A stretch of 64,000 bases of DNA from Thermothelomyces thermophilus ATCC 42464 (taxonomy: Eukaryota; Ascomycota; Sordariomycetes; Sordariales; Chaetomiaceae), in assembly GCF_000226095.1 (NCBI RefSeq), contig NC_016474.1:1302001-1366000 (forward strand). Direction: 5' to 3'. Under the pieces are notes generated by a model. The model was not told the DNA's origin. It worked only from the letters and a program-made list of their open reading frames with translations, and did not search any database. The stretch's first letter is position 1; the number at the start of each line of letters is the position of its first letter. The position numbers and the translations under genes are program-made. Shown here in pieces: positions 1 through 12,214 of this stretch.

Positions 1-1815
1 CGTCATTGGCACCACTCAGGAACAAGGTCCCATTCGAACCGCAAAACGTCGCCTGAAGAGTTCGAGCCCCCCAACATCACCTCTCGCTAACTGGACACCA
101 ATTCTTCCTTCAATCCTAGAAGTAGACGAAACATGACGACAAACATGGAAGCGGCAACAGCGACAGCAGCACATCAACGTAACTAAACTCTCCAATCTCA
201 ACATGGACATCAACGCGAACACCGTCAACAACAACATGCTGTTCAGTTTGCCTGTGCCTGTTCGTCACAAACGCAAAATGCACAGTCATCATCCGCCAAC
301 GTACTCGCCCCTCTCACTCAGAGAGGGAGGCGCCAAGATGACGGCGGCGGCCATAATGCTTGTAGCTATGCTTGGAAATCGGTTCGAACAGTGAGCCATG
401 ACTAGGCACAACAGGTGGCAAGCTGTGCGGGTGAAGGAGAGCCGGATCGCGATGTTGTTGGTTAGGCCGGTTTGGCTCTTTGACTCAGGCTTGTCGTTTG
501 CCATCAGCGAAGTATATCTTGTCTTCTCGGCCATTGGGTAATACTTGTTTCTCATTATGTTTCTGGTTACGCAGTCTGGGTCTATTGGTTTACCGAGGTA
601 TATGGTTATGAATACAGGCAGGGCCTTACAAGCGCAGTCATGAACTACGGGTGCGTTCCCAGTGCTGTATGATCTTGCTTGGTCGTCGGTGATCCATCGA
701 TGGTATGCTGCGGCCTGCTGAGTCTCAAAGGCTGTCTTCCAGTCGTTTGATTTGCCAGTGCAGTTCACACACATCACGCGACACGCCAAGTGCAGTATGC
801 CACGGACCCACAAGTCAGGCCATCATTATTGTGGTTTGCTCATCATGGCCCAGTATCTCATTCTAGCAGTACATAACCCATCTACCTTCCTGCACAAAGG
901 GGTATCATCACAATGGTTCATGGTTCGTCCAGTCATGCCATTCCCTTTCCCAGTGAGCAATCCTACCCTGAAAACTGCCAACGCCGAAAAGAAGAAAGAC
1001 GCCCAGAGATAACCCAGGTTTTTTTTTTTTGACCGCTGAACCTTCCATCGCCGTCCCATGCTATGCCATGCCATTGGAGAATGCCATGATCCTATCTCAT
1101 GCCAGAATTCAGGTAGCCTGCCACAAAATGGCAGGCCGCTCGTCGGCAGAGAGATGCACAAAGGAGAGCTGAACCGCTGAAATCCCCTGTATTTTCTGCC
1201 CACCCAGAAACCGAGTCGAGCTGGTAGATAGTACATGGCGAGAAGAAAAGAAAAGTAAAACAAACCGCAGTTGCCTGAGACGAGGCCGTGTGGTGAACAT
1301 CAATGCTTCATTAAGCATAGCCCTGCAGTGAGCAAGGGCGAGTTTCTGTAGGCGATGTCATGATGTCCGAAGCGACATAGAGCCCCGTAACAAAGGCTGT
1401 GAAGCCGAAGTAGGCTTTCATGGAAATGGGAAAATGGGATAGGGAAAGCGGCAGTTATCCTCAGCCGAAACACCGACTTCAGCCTTCCCTGCCAAGAAAC
1501 AAGAGCCATCCATTAATCGCAACCGCAACGCCCAAAGATGCGCAACAACTATTGCCGTTCCGAGATATCAATTGTCGGAGCGTCAGGGGTACAGCTAGCT
1601 CGACGAGGTCGAAGCTGCGATGTGCTCAATCCGATCACGGAAGGCCAACAAGAGACGAGGACGTATTCAGATATTCAGTTGGAGTATGCCAAGTATGTGC
1701 CATTTGGTGGGGGGGGGGGGGGGGAGGGATGAGGGCGGCAGAGACCTGGGCATAGCCCTCTGCCGCAGATGATAGCCTCGAGCACATCACTCGCCACCAT
1801 CAGCAGCGGATCCGG
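1..1815. other. Intergenic stretch left of the Pus7 gene
   Basis: No recognisable gene. It holds a 12-T run (1019-1030) and a 16-G run (1709-1724). The only longer open frame is the weak one at 289-813, listed separately. The downstream end is the 3' flank of the minus-strand pseudouridine synthase. Confidence 0.5.
289..813 (-). CDS. Hypothetical small Cys-containing protein (doubtful)
   Basis: An uninterrupted frame of 174 codons on the minus strand. I do not recognise a family. The first half has several cysteines (CVNC, DCACK, PDC) and a mix of acidic and basic residues. The second half is hydrophobic (around ACHLLCLVMAHC and IATSIMAAAVILA), so it could carry a C-terminal membrane segment. 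There is no clear N-terminal signal peptide and no homologous motif. Codon choice is less GC-biased than in the proven genes nearby. It could be a species-limited protein or a chance frame. Confidence 0.22.
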   Translation of the reverse strand: MWVRGILHLACRVMCVNCTGKSNDWKTAFETQQAAAYHRWITDDQARSYSTGNAPVVHDCACKALPVFITIYLGKPIDPDCVTRNIMRNKYYPMAEKTRYTSLMANDKPESKSQTGLTNNIAIRLSFTRTACHLLCLVMAHCSNRFPSIATSIMAAAVILAPPSLSERGEYVGG

Positions 1816-4800
1816 TTAATGGGCGAGCTCCTCGACAGTCGTGCCCATGAGCTCTCGGAGCACGATCGTTGCGTAGTTGCTGGCCTTCAGCTGAAACTTC
1901 AGAATCACGGCGATCTTGTCCGCCTTGGGGTCAATACTGCCCTCGTCAATGCCAGCATCCACCGAAGAAAGAGGGTTGTCTGATGCATCGCGGAGCTTAG
2001 GCACAGGAACGCCGTTGATCACTTCAGCGTCGGATGTTGCGTCACCGGGCTCCCCAACCTTGACGAGAGCCATGTTGCCGCCGTTGGCCTGGCCATCTAT
2101 TGTGTTCGCTACGGTTGAAGTGGGAACCTTGGGCAGGTTGGTGCCGTACCAGCCCATCTTATCCTCCGCCTGGGCGTTGACTGTGGAGGTGGCGGCGGGA
2201 TCAGCCATGGAACTGCTGACCTGATTATCGGCCTTGTTGGTCGGATTGTGGACGTTGTTTGTTCCGGATGGAGCGCTCTTGTCCGCCGACTGCAGGACCG
2301 ACCCCGCGGACGTATCGCCGCCGACCGGTTGCATCTGGAACCCAGCCGGGAGCGGGCCGAAGTACGGGATTTTGCCGGTCTCGGCATAGTATGTGTCGGA
2401 GACACCACGAATTCCAGTGGTCGGTATGGCGCCTTTGGGGAGGGGGATCATGGGGAACGGGCCATCGGTGATGATATGAGATGGGGGGATCTTCTGTGCG
2501 TCGTCATGAAGAGGCGCGCCGTCACCGCCCGCGAGGGGGGTCCGGATCGCGTCTTCCTGCGGCTCGTCGGCATCCATCGTCGGACCAGTAGCGGGAACGT
2601 CGGCAGGAGGCACGTCGGCTTCCGTCTGGGTCTCGAGCTGCTGCTGATGACGCGCGACCTTAACGCGCTTGGCATTGCCGTCCACGGCAGTCTGAACCCA
2701 GGTCTCATTGGTGACAGGTAACCCGACCGAGGGGGGATCATCTTCAGCCTTCCGCCGGCGTGAAGCGGTATCCAGGGCATTATCGTACATAGCAGGATTC
2801 TTGGAGAAATGGGCCCAGCTCCTGACTGCCGGGTCAGCATGAGGTTGGGGAGCAGAGGCGGTTGACGTTTTGGCCGCATCCTTCGCAAGCCGCTCTGCGT
2901 TCTTCTTGTGCAGAGCATAGTCGAGATCGGTAGGGTACATCTGCTCCGTGTCCTCGCGATACGCTCGGACGGCGTATTGTGGATTGCCAATCAAACGGCC
3001 GATGAGGGGGCGGTAGTTGCCGCTCAGGCTGAACTCGCGTTGCTTGCGGCGCATATCGAAGGGGTTCAGCGAGCCGTTCTCCGGCCTGCCCATGAACTCA
3101 ACATAGTAGTCGCCAATATCATTGCGAGGATAGGAGACGTCGTAGCCCGGGGTGGGCAGGACGACGTCGAAGATGGTGTACTTGCCGCTGGCGACATCTG
3201 CGGCCGTGAGGGCATGGGCTTGAGCGTAGATGTTGTCGTCGTCGTTGTCGTCGTACGGGTTGAACTCGTCGTCGTCGGAGCGGTCACGACGACGGCTGCC
3301 GGTAACCAAGACCAGGTCGCCCTCAATGACCTTGGCACCGTACTTGGACCAGCGGCGAGTGGCGACAAAGTTCCAGACATACGACTGGTAAGCGTGGACG
3401 TACATCATGCGCATACCACGGGTAATGCTCAGAACGGCTCCAGTAAAGTCCTTCGGGTTCTTACCCAGATGGCGAATGATGGCGATTTCCGAGCTGAAGC
3501 GCTTGGGGAGGAACTCGAGAGCTTTGTCAGCCTTCTTGGTTGTCTTCCACGCGGTGATGCCGCGAGCACGATTGAGGTCATCCCGGGTGTTTTGTTGGTC
3601 CTTTCCGGTTCCGTACGTCTGAGGTTGGTTGCTCAAGACTTCCTTGAGGAGGTCCTCGTCAACATGCAGAATGTCTTCAATGAAGCCCTCGTAGTCCCCC
3701 TTGAGGATCTTCATGCCAAGCATGTGGGTGCCGATCGTGTAGGTCCCAAAGCGCTGCAGACCGTAGTAGTTGATGTAGCCATGGTGCTTGAGATAGGCGA
3801 GGCCACACTCGACAGCCTGTTGAATCATCTTCATTCGCTGGATGAGAGAGCAATTGTCACCCGCCAGGGGCTGGCAGTTCTTGAGCGTGATGACGAATTC
3901 ATTGCCGCCATGTTGGCCGAGCTGAAGTGGTTCCTTGGAGTAGGAGAAGTCACCGACCTTCACATTGGGAATGCGAGAGTTCAGCCAGATGAGGTTGGAC
4001 GCTTTTTGTCGATAGACGCTGATGCGTTGGACGGTGCCGGCACGGCGGTCCTTGGTGCCAGCAAAACCAAAGTTGGAAGCCTTGATCTTGAGGAGGCGAG
4101 CAATGGTGTTGACCGCATCCATGGTGTCCTTGTTCTCCTTGTAGAGGGTGAAATGAAGGTATTCACCACCGGCCTCGGCAAACTCACGTGCCTGGTCACG
4201 GTTGCGGTTGTTATTATCTCGACGGCCACCCCGATTTTGGCCGGTAGCCCGGCTGTTGAGCGCCCACTTGGAGGCAGTCGCGGTGATGACACCGTCCGTG
4301 TTAGCAACTGTCTCGAAGCGGGAATTGAAGATGCGACGAATCTCCTGTGAAGCGTTAGTAATGGGTGACATCTGAATGGGTACGAACTATCGATGGCGGA
4401 CCTGATGGATGGCGCCTCGCTTGGCTCTATCGGTAACGGGGTCAAATACTACGAAGCGCTCATTCGGAGCCAACGGCTCCTTGGCTTGGACACGCTCATC
4501 GAGCTCAATCAATTTTTGAGCGACAGCCTCGCCGAGTAATTCGACCACAGCCCTCCGATCGTCCTCGGAGATGGGCTGGACCTTTGGCTTGTTGTCGGTT
4601 TTGTTGTCAGCCTTGTTGGTATTGACACCGAGAGTAGCCGTGCGATCAACCGTAGCCTGTGAGACTGGTGTTAGGGAGACTGGATTAATTATCCTGGCCA
4701 TCAGGATGTACACACCTGAGGAGGAATCACTTCCTCTTCAAAGTCGCGGAGGTGAAGGACAGTGCCATCCTTGCGAATCTCATTGACCAGAAAGTCCGTG

Positions 4801-5097
4801 TATCTAAGCTGAGTTAGCCATAGGTTCAGCTGTCAATGAAACGGAGGCGACATTTTCACAATTGAGACCCCTGACGCCGCCAAAGCCAAAGGCTGTTGTC
4901 GGCGGCGTTTCAGAGTTGGATTGAGGATCGCGATGGCATCACCAAGGAACAGGGGAAGTAGGAAACTGATAAGCTTACCGCTTACGGATATCGCCAGTCC
5001 AGGCGAAATTGATTGCAGCAGAGCGCTGCGTGATACCAAGAGTCTTCTCGGTTTCAACACGCACGGCGGGCACATGGGTGCCCGGGCGTTGAGACAT
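1816..5097 (-). CDS. PUS7: tRNA/RNA pseudouridine synthase, TruD/Pus7 family
   Basis: Isomerises uridine to pseudouridine in tRNA, U2 snRNA and mRNA; acts mainly in the nucleus. Four exons: 4979-5097, 4716-4803, 4402-4656 and 1816-4344, giving 996 aa. The first exon junction restores KRYTDFLVNEI, typical of the family. The catalytic-loop motif GFAGTKDRR places the catalytic Asp at about residue 253. The family C-terminal block LKASNYATIVLREL sits just before the end. The protein is much longer than yeast Pus7 (676 aa): a low-complexity, Pro/Ala/Asp-rich stretch of roughly 300 residues (about 640-960) interrupts the domain just before that last block. The last intron is short (4345-4401) with a textbook TACTAAC branch site. 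The start at 5097 is the Met heading the exon that leads into the conserved GITQRSAAINF segment. Confidence 0.93.
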
Positions 5098-7071
5098 GTT
5101 ATCTTGGGCGGGAGAATCCTTCGCGGGTGCCCGTCAATTGCTGGTGGACGATGATATCGTCAAGGGTTATACCAAGTGTAATGGCGATTGCTTTGTCGGT
5201 AGGTAGTATCCTGAGAGCACACAAATGGCCGTCAGAGTCAGGAGTGGATGGAGGGAGGAAAATGTGGAAGAAGAATGGAGCCTCCCGTTGTGTTTTGGGG
5301 GGGGAAATAAGAGAGTGAAAGAGTGTGTGTGTTGAAATGGGTGGAAGAGCAGAGGGTAGGCAACTTCGTAGCTACCTACCTACAGGCAAGGGAAACTTAG
5401 AGGTCTTCGCGCTGTGACTTGGGAACAAAACAAGTAACTTGAAGGAGGGATGAAAGCAGACCGACCAGAACAGGCAAAGAAACTGTAACGAAACAGATGG
5501 TGGGAAGGGCAATCGATGGGCTCGTTGCCGAAGAAAAAGGACATAAACATATACCAAGCCTGCTTACCTTTTATATCGCAAGCTTGAGTGAAAGCGAACA
5601 AGGTTAAGATGCGGCCAACTGCGGCACTAACTTGAAAGCTCAGTAGTTTATGTGTAAGAGGATGCAGTAAAAAAGTCGTCGCGTTAACAAACGTGGTGGA
5701 TCCAAGGGCCAGCGAGCGGCAGAATCGCGGGGTTGGCAAAACTAGCGGGGTTGGTGACTTCACCGCCCACTATCCAAAATTGGAGGCGGTGGTCAATTTC
5801 ATTGGTTGAATGGTTCGGCAGATTGGCGCCCGCCCACAAACCGCCGGGCCGTCACCGGGAATCGGACACTACACCCCGGTCCGGTTCAGATCATGCGTCT
5901 GCCCGAGAGGCCAAACGCGATCTGAAGATTTCAGAATTGTTCTAGCGTACAACTAAATTTGGAGAGCCGCATGCTTTAACGTCGGTTCAAATCAACAAAC
6001 GTATAACAAGCGGACCCAAATGATCATAAAACTTGCCGCTGGCTGGTTATGCTACACTTATCTTTAACGATGGGCTTTCATATATACGGATCAAGCCTCA
6101 ACCTGCTTTATTTTAAGATATTTCGATTACCTAGCACGGGTCCGTTGTGATGAATAGTGCAGCATACTGAGATATGCCTGCTTTTTGCGCGTCACTCGCG
6201 TTGCGTGTTTTGTATTGAACAAGACTGCTATACTCGGTAGTTTCGCTCGAACCAGGATAACGCAGTCTAAAACGGATCAAAGCAACAACCAAGCTATCTA
6301 GAAGGCAAAAGAGAACCTAACTAAACGGTCATTTTTGTCAACGCCATTCCGGCGCAGTTGGACTATTTATTGGCAGATCGTGGTGTTCGAAGGTTCTCAG
6401 GATATGCCGCCGGGACAATGGCGCGATTTTGGACTCGATTTATCTGCTTTACACTTGCACTTGAACATACATGCACCGGGTGTCAGTAATTGACGAGACC
6501 AGTAGCGAAGGAAAATGTCACAAATGCGTTGCAGGGTGAAGAATGGGATGTCGGTTGATCTACAGGCTAGAGCTGCCTGAAACTCGTTGGATCTTTGGCG
6601 AGAGGAGAGAGGCGGTGATATAGTTAAAAGTCAGGCGATGCCCGAATTCGTGTCCGCAAATTGGCAATCTTCGGGCATTTCTCGAAACCCAATCATTGGG
6701 TCGTCTCCCAGCTCCATTTCAGGTCGGCCGTTGTCGAGTCCAGGCCAGAAGAAAAGGGTCGAGGGGGGACGGTCCAATCAAACTCAAACTTTCAGAGTGC
6801 AACCTACCAGGGGTGGGAAGTTATCGATATCGGCTTGCAGGGACCGGTGTGGCTATCGACACAGTGCTGGCGGGGCTGGGCCGGACCCGTGGAGCGTCCC
6901 GTCCCCCAGGATGCGCGCGAAGACAGAGAGGTTACCGAAAGGAACACACCAACTTACCGCACTCCGAGCCCGTGCAAAAGCAGATGGCGGCAGCAGCTCT
7001 GTCAACCTGCGTCCGGAGATAAAGTCCAAATTTGGATAGAAATTCCTGCCCTGTCGTCGCTCGCCAACACG
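5098..7071. other. Divergent intergenic region between Pus7 and alpha-actinin
   Basis: This is a shared upstream region for two divergent genes. A CTACCTACCTA motif lies at 5372-5382. From about 5945 to 6560 the sequence becomes clearly AT-richer than its surroundings and has no coding-like frame; it may be a decayed mobile-element remnant, but no terminal repeats or protein homology are visible. From 6580 to 7071 base composition returns to normal, and frames open there only because of GC bias. Confidence 0.5.
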
Positions 7072-9191
7072 ATGGCCTACTTCGAGCAGCAGCGCTGGGT
7101 TACGGTCCAGGAAAAGACATTCACAAAATGGCTGAACACCAAGCTGGTGGTCCGCAACCTCGAGGTCAAGGACCTGGTGCGCGATTTGTCCGATGGTGTA
7201 TGTCGTGTCCTTCCAACAAACAGTGACCGACCGAGGAAGAGAACCACCTTTTGGCTAATGCGTATGTTTGTGCGCCCTTGCCCTTGCTTTTAGGTGTTGC
7301 TCATCCACTTGCTCGAATGCCTCTCGAACGAGTCTCTCGGGCGGTATGCCGCCAAGCCTAAGCTTCGAGTCCAGCGATTCGAGAACGCGAACAAGGCCCT
7401 CGACTTCATCAAGTCCCGCGGGATCCAGATGACGAACATTGGTGCCGAGGACGTGGTAGACGGGAACCGCAAGATCATACTCGGCCTGATATGGACCCTC
7501 ATTCTACGCTTCACCATCAACGACATCAACGAGGAGGGCATGACGGCCAAGGAGGGGTTGCTCTTATGGTGTCAGCGCAAGACGGCGTGCTATGACGAGG
7601 TGGACGTGCGCGACTTCAGCGCGAGTTGGAACGACGGCCTTGCATTCTGCGCCTTGCTCGATATCCACCGGCCGGACCTGATCGACTACGACAAGCTCGA
7701 CAAGTCAGACCACAGGGGCAACATGCAGATGGCGTTCGACATCGCTCACAAGGAGATTGGCATTCCCAAGCTGCTCGACGTAGAGGACGTGTGCGACGTG
7801 GCCAAGCCCGACGAGCGCAGTCTGATGACCTACATCGCATACTGGTTCCACGCTTTCTCCCAGATGGAAAAGGTGGAGAACGCGGGACGCCGAGTCGAGA
7901 AGTTCGTGAACAATATGCGGGGTGCCTGGGATATGCAGAGCGCCTACGAGCGAAGGATGGCGGCGTTGCTCAAGGCGATCCGTGAACAGATGCTGAGCTG
8001 GCAGCAGGCCAAGTTTGAGGGGACCTACGCCGATGCCAAAGCGCAGGCTGCCGACTTCGCGGCGTACAAGAAGGGGCGGAAGCGAGAGTGGGTAGCAGAG
8101 AAGAGCGAGCTAGCAACATTGTTGGGTAACATCAAGACCAAGCTGGGCACGTACCGTTTGCGGCCGTATGAACCACCGGCAGAGCTGAGGTTAGAGGTCC
8201 TGGACCAGGAATGGGCGAACCTGACAAAGGCAGAGATGGCTCGGGGCCAGTTGATCAACGAGACCATCAGGGAGTGAGTTATACCCCTCCCCTCCCCTTC
8301 GGGGGGGGCCCAAGCCCAGTCCGGACTTCCCGCTTACAGAGTTGCAGCATCAAGAACGCTCTCCGCAAGTCGTTTGCCGACAAGGCCAACGACTTCGCGC
8401 TGGCCCTCAACACCATCCAGCTCGCCATATCCGGCCTAGAGGGCGACGTCGAAGACCAACTCCACCACGTACGGAAGCTCGCGGACAACCTCCCGCCACT
8501 AGACGCCTTCCTCAAGACCATCGCGGCGGTCGACGCCAAGTGCCAGGAAGCCAACATCGAAGAGAACGACTTCACCACCTACACCTACGACGAGCTCTGC
8601 TACGAGCTCTCGCTCGTCCAGTCCTCCGTCTCCAAGAAGCTCTCCTTCCTCGAGAACCAGATGGTCGCCCGCAACATGACCAACCTGACGCCGATCCAGC
8701 TGGAGGAGTTCGAGTCCGTGTTCCGGCACTTCGACCGCGACGACACAAACACGCTGTCGGAGCTCGAGTTCAGCGCGGCGCTCGCCTCGCTGGGGCTCAT
8801 CTTCTCCGAGGACGAGATGCACGACTACTTCGTCGAGACCTCGGGCGGGCGCGACCGCGTCACGTTCGAGCAGTTCATCCGCTTCATGGTCGACGTGACC
8901 GAGGACCAGAACACGGCCGAGCAGGTCTTCCAGAGCTTCCGCGAGGTCGCCGACGGGAAGCCCTACGTCACCGAGATGGACCTGCGCCACTCGCTCGTCC
9001 CGGACGACGTGATCGAGAAGCTGGTCGAGATCATGCCCGTCCACAACGGGCCCGATATGCAGGCGGACCGCGGCCAGCCCCAGTACGATTATATCGCCTT
9101 CATGGACAGGATGATCGGGGACCCCGAGGTAACCGGGTCCGGGACCGGGAGGGCGAGTCCATCCAAAGGGTTCGTAAACGGGGCGCATTAA
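7072..9191 (+). CDS. Alpha-actinin-like actin cross-linker
   Basis: Cross-links F-actin, in fungi at the contractile ring and septa. Three exons: 7072-7197, 7294-8273 and 8348-9191, giving 649 aa. The start Met heads AYFEQQRWVTVQEKTFTKW, the usual beginning of this family. Two calponin-homology domains occupy roughly residues 8-230 (KTFTKWLNTK, LLIHLLECLSNE, GLIWTLILRF, LLLWCQRKT, WNDGLAFCALL). A short spectrin-like rod follows (about 235-470), and then C-terminal EF hands. The first EF loop starts at Asp498 and retains Asp500, Thr502, Thr504 and Glu509, so calcium binding is possible. The rod is shorter than in animal alpha-actinin (four spectrin repeats), as is normal for fungi. The exon 2/3 junction rebuilds ETIRDIKNALRK. 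Confidence 0.95.
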
Positions 9192-9802
9192 GAGAGAGGC
9201 GTGGCGAGTGGGGCGGTGGTTTGGCAAACGTTGGTCGCTCTGCGAGCGGACGCGGACGCGTGTGTTCGCTTCAGATCTCTTTTCCTCATGTTCTTCTTTA
9301 ATAGGCCTGTCAGGTAGCATAGCGGACATGGTTTCGGGGGCGGGCAAAAACAAACTTTTATCGGTCTCGGATTTTTTTTTTTTTTTTTTTGGTCTTGGCC
9401 GACGAGTGACAATACCAAGTTTGATGGGAGGTTGATGGACAGAGGCTCGAAAGAGAAGAGCCTGGCTGGCCGGCCGCAAGGGAGCTCAAGTTTTCGATCA
9501 GATAGCTCAGGTCTCTGAGTCCCTCGCCGATGGAAGAAAGAAAGGGGGCTCGGGGGCCAACAAAACGGGCATCTTTTTTACCCCCATCCGTAATCATGAT
9601 ATGCTTGTCTATCCAACCCATCTCTATCAGATACACACCGCTGTTGCCAAAGAAAACCCCAAAGGAAACCAACCATCACATGCAACCGACCAACAACCCG
9701 TTGTGTTCTCAACGAAACGTGAACGTTTGATGGAGGCCCGGCACATTGACCACCGGAGGGAAGTCGAAACGAAAAGGTCTCATAATCAAAGAGAAGACCA
9801 GC
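9192..9802. other. Intergenic, convergent 3' ends
   Basis: Short gap between the convergent alpha-actinin and VPS9-domain genes. It contains a 19-T homopolymer at 9372-9390 and no credible gene. Probably the 3' UTRs of both genes. Confidence 0.5.
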
Positions 9803-12214
9803 CTACTCCTTGAAGGCGCCCATGTCCTTGAGCGCCCCGGCCAGCCGCTTGTAGTCCTTCAACAGTTCAAAGACCTCGCCCAGCTTCAGATCTGCCGCGT
9901 TTTGTAGCTCCAAGAAGCGCTTATTCGGCGGGCTGATCTTGGGTTGTTCCCTCGGCGGCAGGACAGCCGCAAGGTCCGGGAAGGCCTGCGTGCGCTCGTC
10001 AGTGTACCCGGTTTCCACAACAATGAAAACTTCTTCTGGGGCATTTGGACGTACCGTAGCCAGATCTCCCCCATCCCGCCCAACCCCATGCCCGTCCTTC
10101 GCAGGCGGTGTCGGCGCTCCCGCCGCAGCAGACGCGGCAACGGCGGTGTTGGCAGCGGCACTCGAACGCCCAAACCCCCTAAACCCCCCGATGCCCGCGG
10201 AGAGCCTCGCCATGGGGTTCAGCGAGTTTCCCAGGCTGCGCATCGAGTCGATGATGGGCGGGCTCGTAATGACGGGGCTCGATCCCGTGGCGGTGACCTG
10301 CGTCGTGGAGGACGCCGAGGGGTGATGGTCTGCTTCGCTGCTGCAGCCGCCCCTGCGTGATGACGACCCCGCGCTGCGAGCCGAGTCCGCACTATGGTCG
10401 CGCGACACTTTGCGCGCCGTACCTGAGATGAAACTCAACAGCGGCGGGCGCTCGGATTCCGGCTCCGGGCTCGGGCTCCTCAGCGAGAGCTGGGGGGTCC
10501 GTGTCGCGTCCTCCTCCGGGCCCGGAAGGGGAGGTGTGCCGATCAGCTTGCGGGCATCCTCAAGGGTTTTTGGCACAATGACTGCGCCGCCATCGTCTTT
10601 GAGCAAGGCGTCGGGAGCCCGTTCGCGAAGTTTTCCGAGGAGAAATTTGTAGCTCTCGCCGAGCGAGGCGCCTATTGTTTTGAGGCTTTGGTCGGCCGTG
10701 TTGAGCACCGCGTCGGAAGCCGCACCAAAGGTTTGTGCCGGGGTCGGGGTGTTGCGGACTAGATCGCTGAGGCGGCGTGCCCGAAGCTCGTTGACCGTCG
10801 CCCGAAAGCCGGCTGGGCTGGGGGACTGGGACTGTTTCAAGGCGGCATTGAAGCTGGAGGAGGCGCTTTGGGAAGAGGGGTTGGAGCTGATTGCTGCTGG
10901 GCCGGAGGATGTGGGTGAAAATGCTGGAGGGAAGGTGTCTTCCTTCTGTGCGGGAGAGGACCCGGGGTTCTTGAGCGGCCCGGTGGGCGTTTCATCGGCG
11001 CGGAGAGTGGAGAGGTCGACGGTCTCGAGGAAGGATATGGTAGCTTCAAGCGTGGTGATACAATATGCTGCCTCGCCTGTGAGCTTCAAGCCCCAGCGGA
11101 AGCGCTGGATAAAGTTGAGGTCGCTAATGACGCTGAGATGCTCCGGCGGCATCGTGATGAGCGTGTAGATGAGCATGGGCATCAGCTCGTCGGCGGACGA
11201 GGAGGGGTGGAAGTGAGAGAGCGTGTCGATGATATTCTTGTGGGCCGCCTTAAGGTGGTTCAGCTTTCCCAAGGGGTACTTTGACTGACTCATCAGGACC
11301 AGTTCCTTCCTCGCCTGCTCTAGCCATTCCTTGACTTCCTCTTGTTTCCTGGCGGTCGTTTCAGGGTCGTTGGGTGCGGTGCCGAGTTCGACGCCAAGAT
11401 CCACCGGGCCGATGCCTACGACGGCCAGAGCCGCGGTTTTAGACCGGAGCTTCGCGTCCTGCGCCTCGTCCTGTGTGCTGCGGTGGCGGTAGATCTTGCT
11501 GTAGATGCCCTCACATAACCTCCTTTCCACCGCCTCCTCCAGAAGCGACTTCTTCTGTTCCAATGCCCTCCTCGCCTTCTTCCGGCTTGCGTATTCTTCG
11601 GCCGTCAATAGCTGCTGGTCTGAGTCCGGTTTGGAGGGGCTAGCCTTGGGCTTCTCTTTGCTGCCGAGCGAGGCGGCCTTTGCGCGCAAGAGACTTGCGG
11701 CCGAGGCGCGACTTGACGGAGGCGGGGCGTCTTCACGCTTCTGGAGGGTGGCCAGGGTTTCGACATGGGTCTGGATATGCGACGAGGCTGTGGCGTAGAA
11801 CTCTTGGAACAGGCGGGAAAGGTTGTCGATATTGGGCGGAGTGGGATGCACCTTGGCTGAAAGCGAGTCGATGAAGCGGTCCGTCAGGCTGATGAGCTCA
11901 ATGGGGAGGTCCTCCAAGTCGACAGATGCTCTGGGAGGCTCAATCGCCTCCTCGCTAATTCGACTGACAAAGGTATCCGGCGGCTCGTGCCCATCGCCCT
12001 GCGGTACATGGCTGCCAGAGGCAGTTCGGACGGAGGAGCTAGCAGGCAGAGGTCCGGCCTCGAACGTGCTGGCTCGCTTCGGTCGAGTTGTCGGCTCGGG
12101 AGAGGGAGAACGTTCCACTCGGAAGGAGCGGACAGGTCTCAAGGGGTTAGGGCGTTGCGCCGGGTTGGAATTGGAAGCCATAGAGCTACCGCCAAACGTC
12201 AGACTGGACCGCAT
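9803..12214 (-). CDS. VPS9-domain protein, putative Rab5-type guanine nucleotide exchange factor
   Basis: Predicted to activate Rab5/Vps21 GTPases on endosomes. A single exon encodes 803 aa; an alternative start is Met12 (MASNSN). The VPS9 domain lies at about residues 220-400. Its hallmark C-terminal half is clear: KLNHLKAAHKNIIDTL, ADELMPMLIYTLI, then an NLNFI-like block (SDLNFIQRF) and GEAAYCITTLEATISFLE. The N-terminal 100 residues are Ser/Pro-rich and charged, likely disordered. The C-terminal half beyond 400 is also low-complexity Ser/Pro/Ala sequence, but ends in a short predicted helix (KLGEVFELLKDYKRLAGAL). The layout resembles fungal Muk1-type factors, which lack the CUE domain of Vps9; I see no CUE domain here. 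Assignment to Muk1 itself is inference. Confidence 0.85.
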   Translation of the reverse strand: MRSSLTFGGSSMASNSNPAQRPNPLRPVRSFRVERSPSPEPTTRPKRASTFEAGPLPASSSVRTASGSHVPQGDGHEPPDTFVSRISEEAIEPPRASVDLEDLPIELISLTDRFIDSLSAKVHPTPPNIDNLSRLFQEFYATASSHIQTHVETLATLQKREDAPPPSSRASAASLLRAKAASLGSKEKPKASPSKPDSDQQLLTAEEYASRKKARRALEQKKSLLEEAVERRLCEGIYSKIYRHRSTQDEAQDAKLRSKTAALAVVGIGPVDLGVELGTAPNDPETTARKQEEVKEWLEQARKELVLMSQSKYPLGKLNHLKAAHKNIIDTLSHFHPSSSADELMPMLIYTLITMPPEHLSVISDLNFIQRFRWGLKLTGEAAYCITTLEATISFLETVDLSTLRADETPTGPLKNPGSSPAQKEDTFPPAFSPTSSGPAAISSNPSSQSASSSFNAALKQSQSPSPAGFRATVNELRARRLSDLVRNTPTPAQTFGAASDAVLNTADQSLKTIGASLGESYKFLLGKLRERAPDALLKDDGGAVIVPKTLEDARKLIGTPPLPGPEEDATRTPQLSLRSPSPEPESERPPLLSFISGTARKVSRDHSADSARSAGSSSRRGGCSSEADHHPSASSTTQVTATGSSPVITSPPIIDSMRSLGNSLNPMARLSAGIGGFRGFGRSSAAANTAVAASAAAGAPTPPAKDGHGVGRDGGDLATVRPNAPEEVFIVVETGYTDERTQAFPDLAAVLPPREQPKISPPNKRFLELQNAADLKLGEVFELLKDYKRLAGALKDMGAFKE

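Noticed and set aside
2908-4350. 480-codon plus-strand open frame over Pus7
   Set aside because: Antisense shadow; the minus strand carries the full set of TruD motifs.
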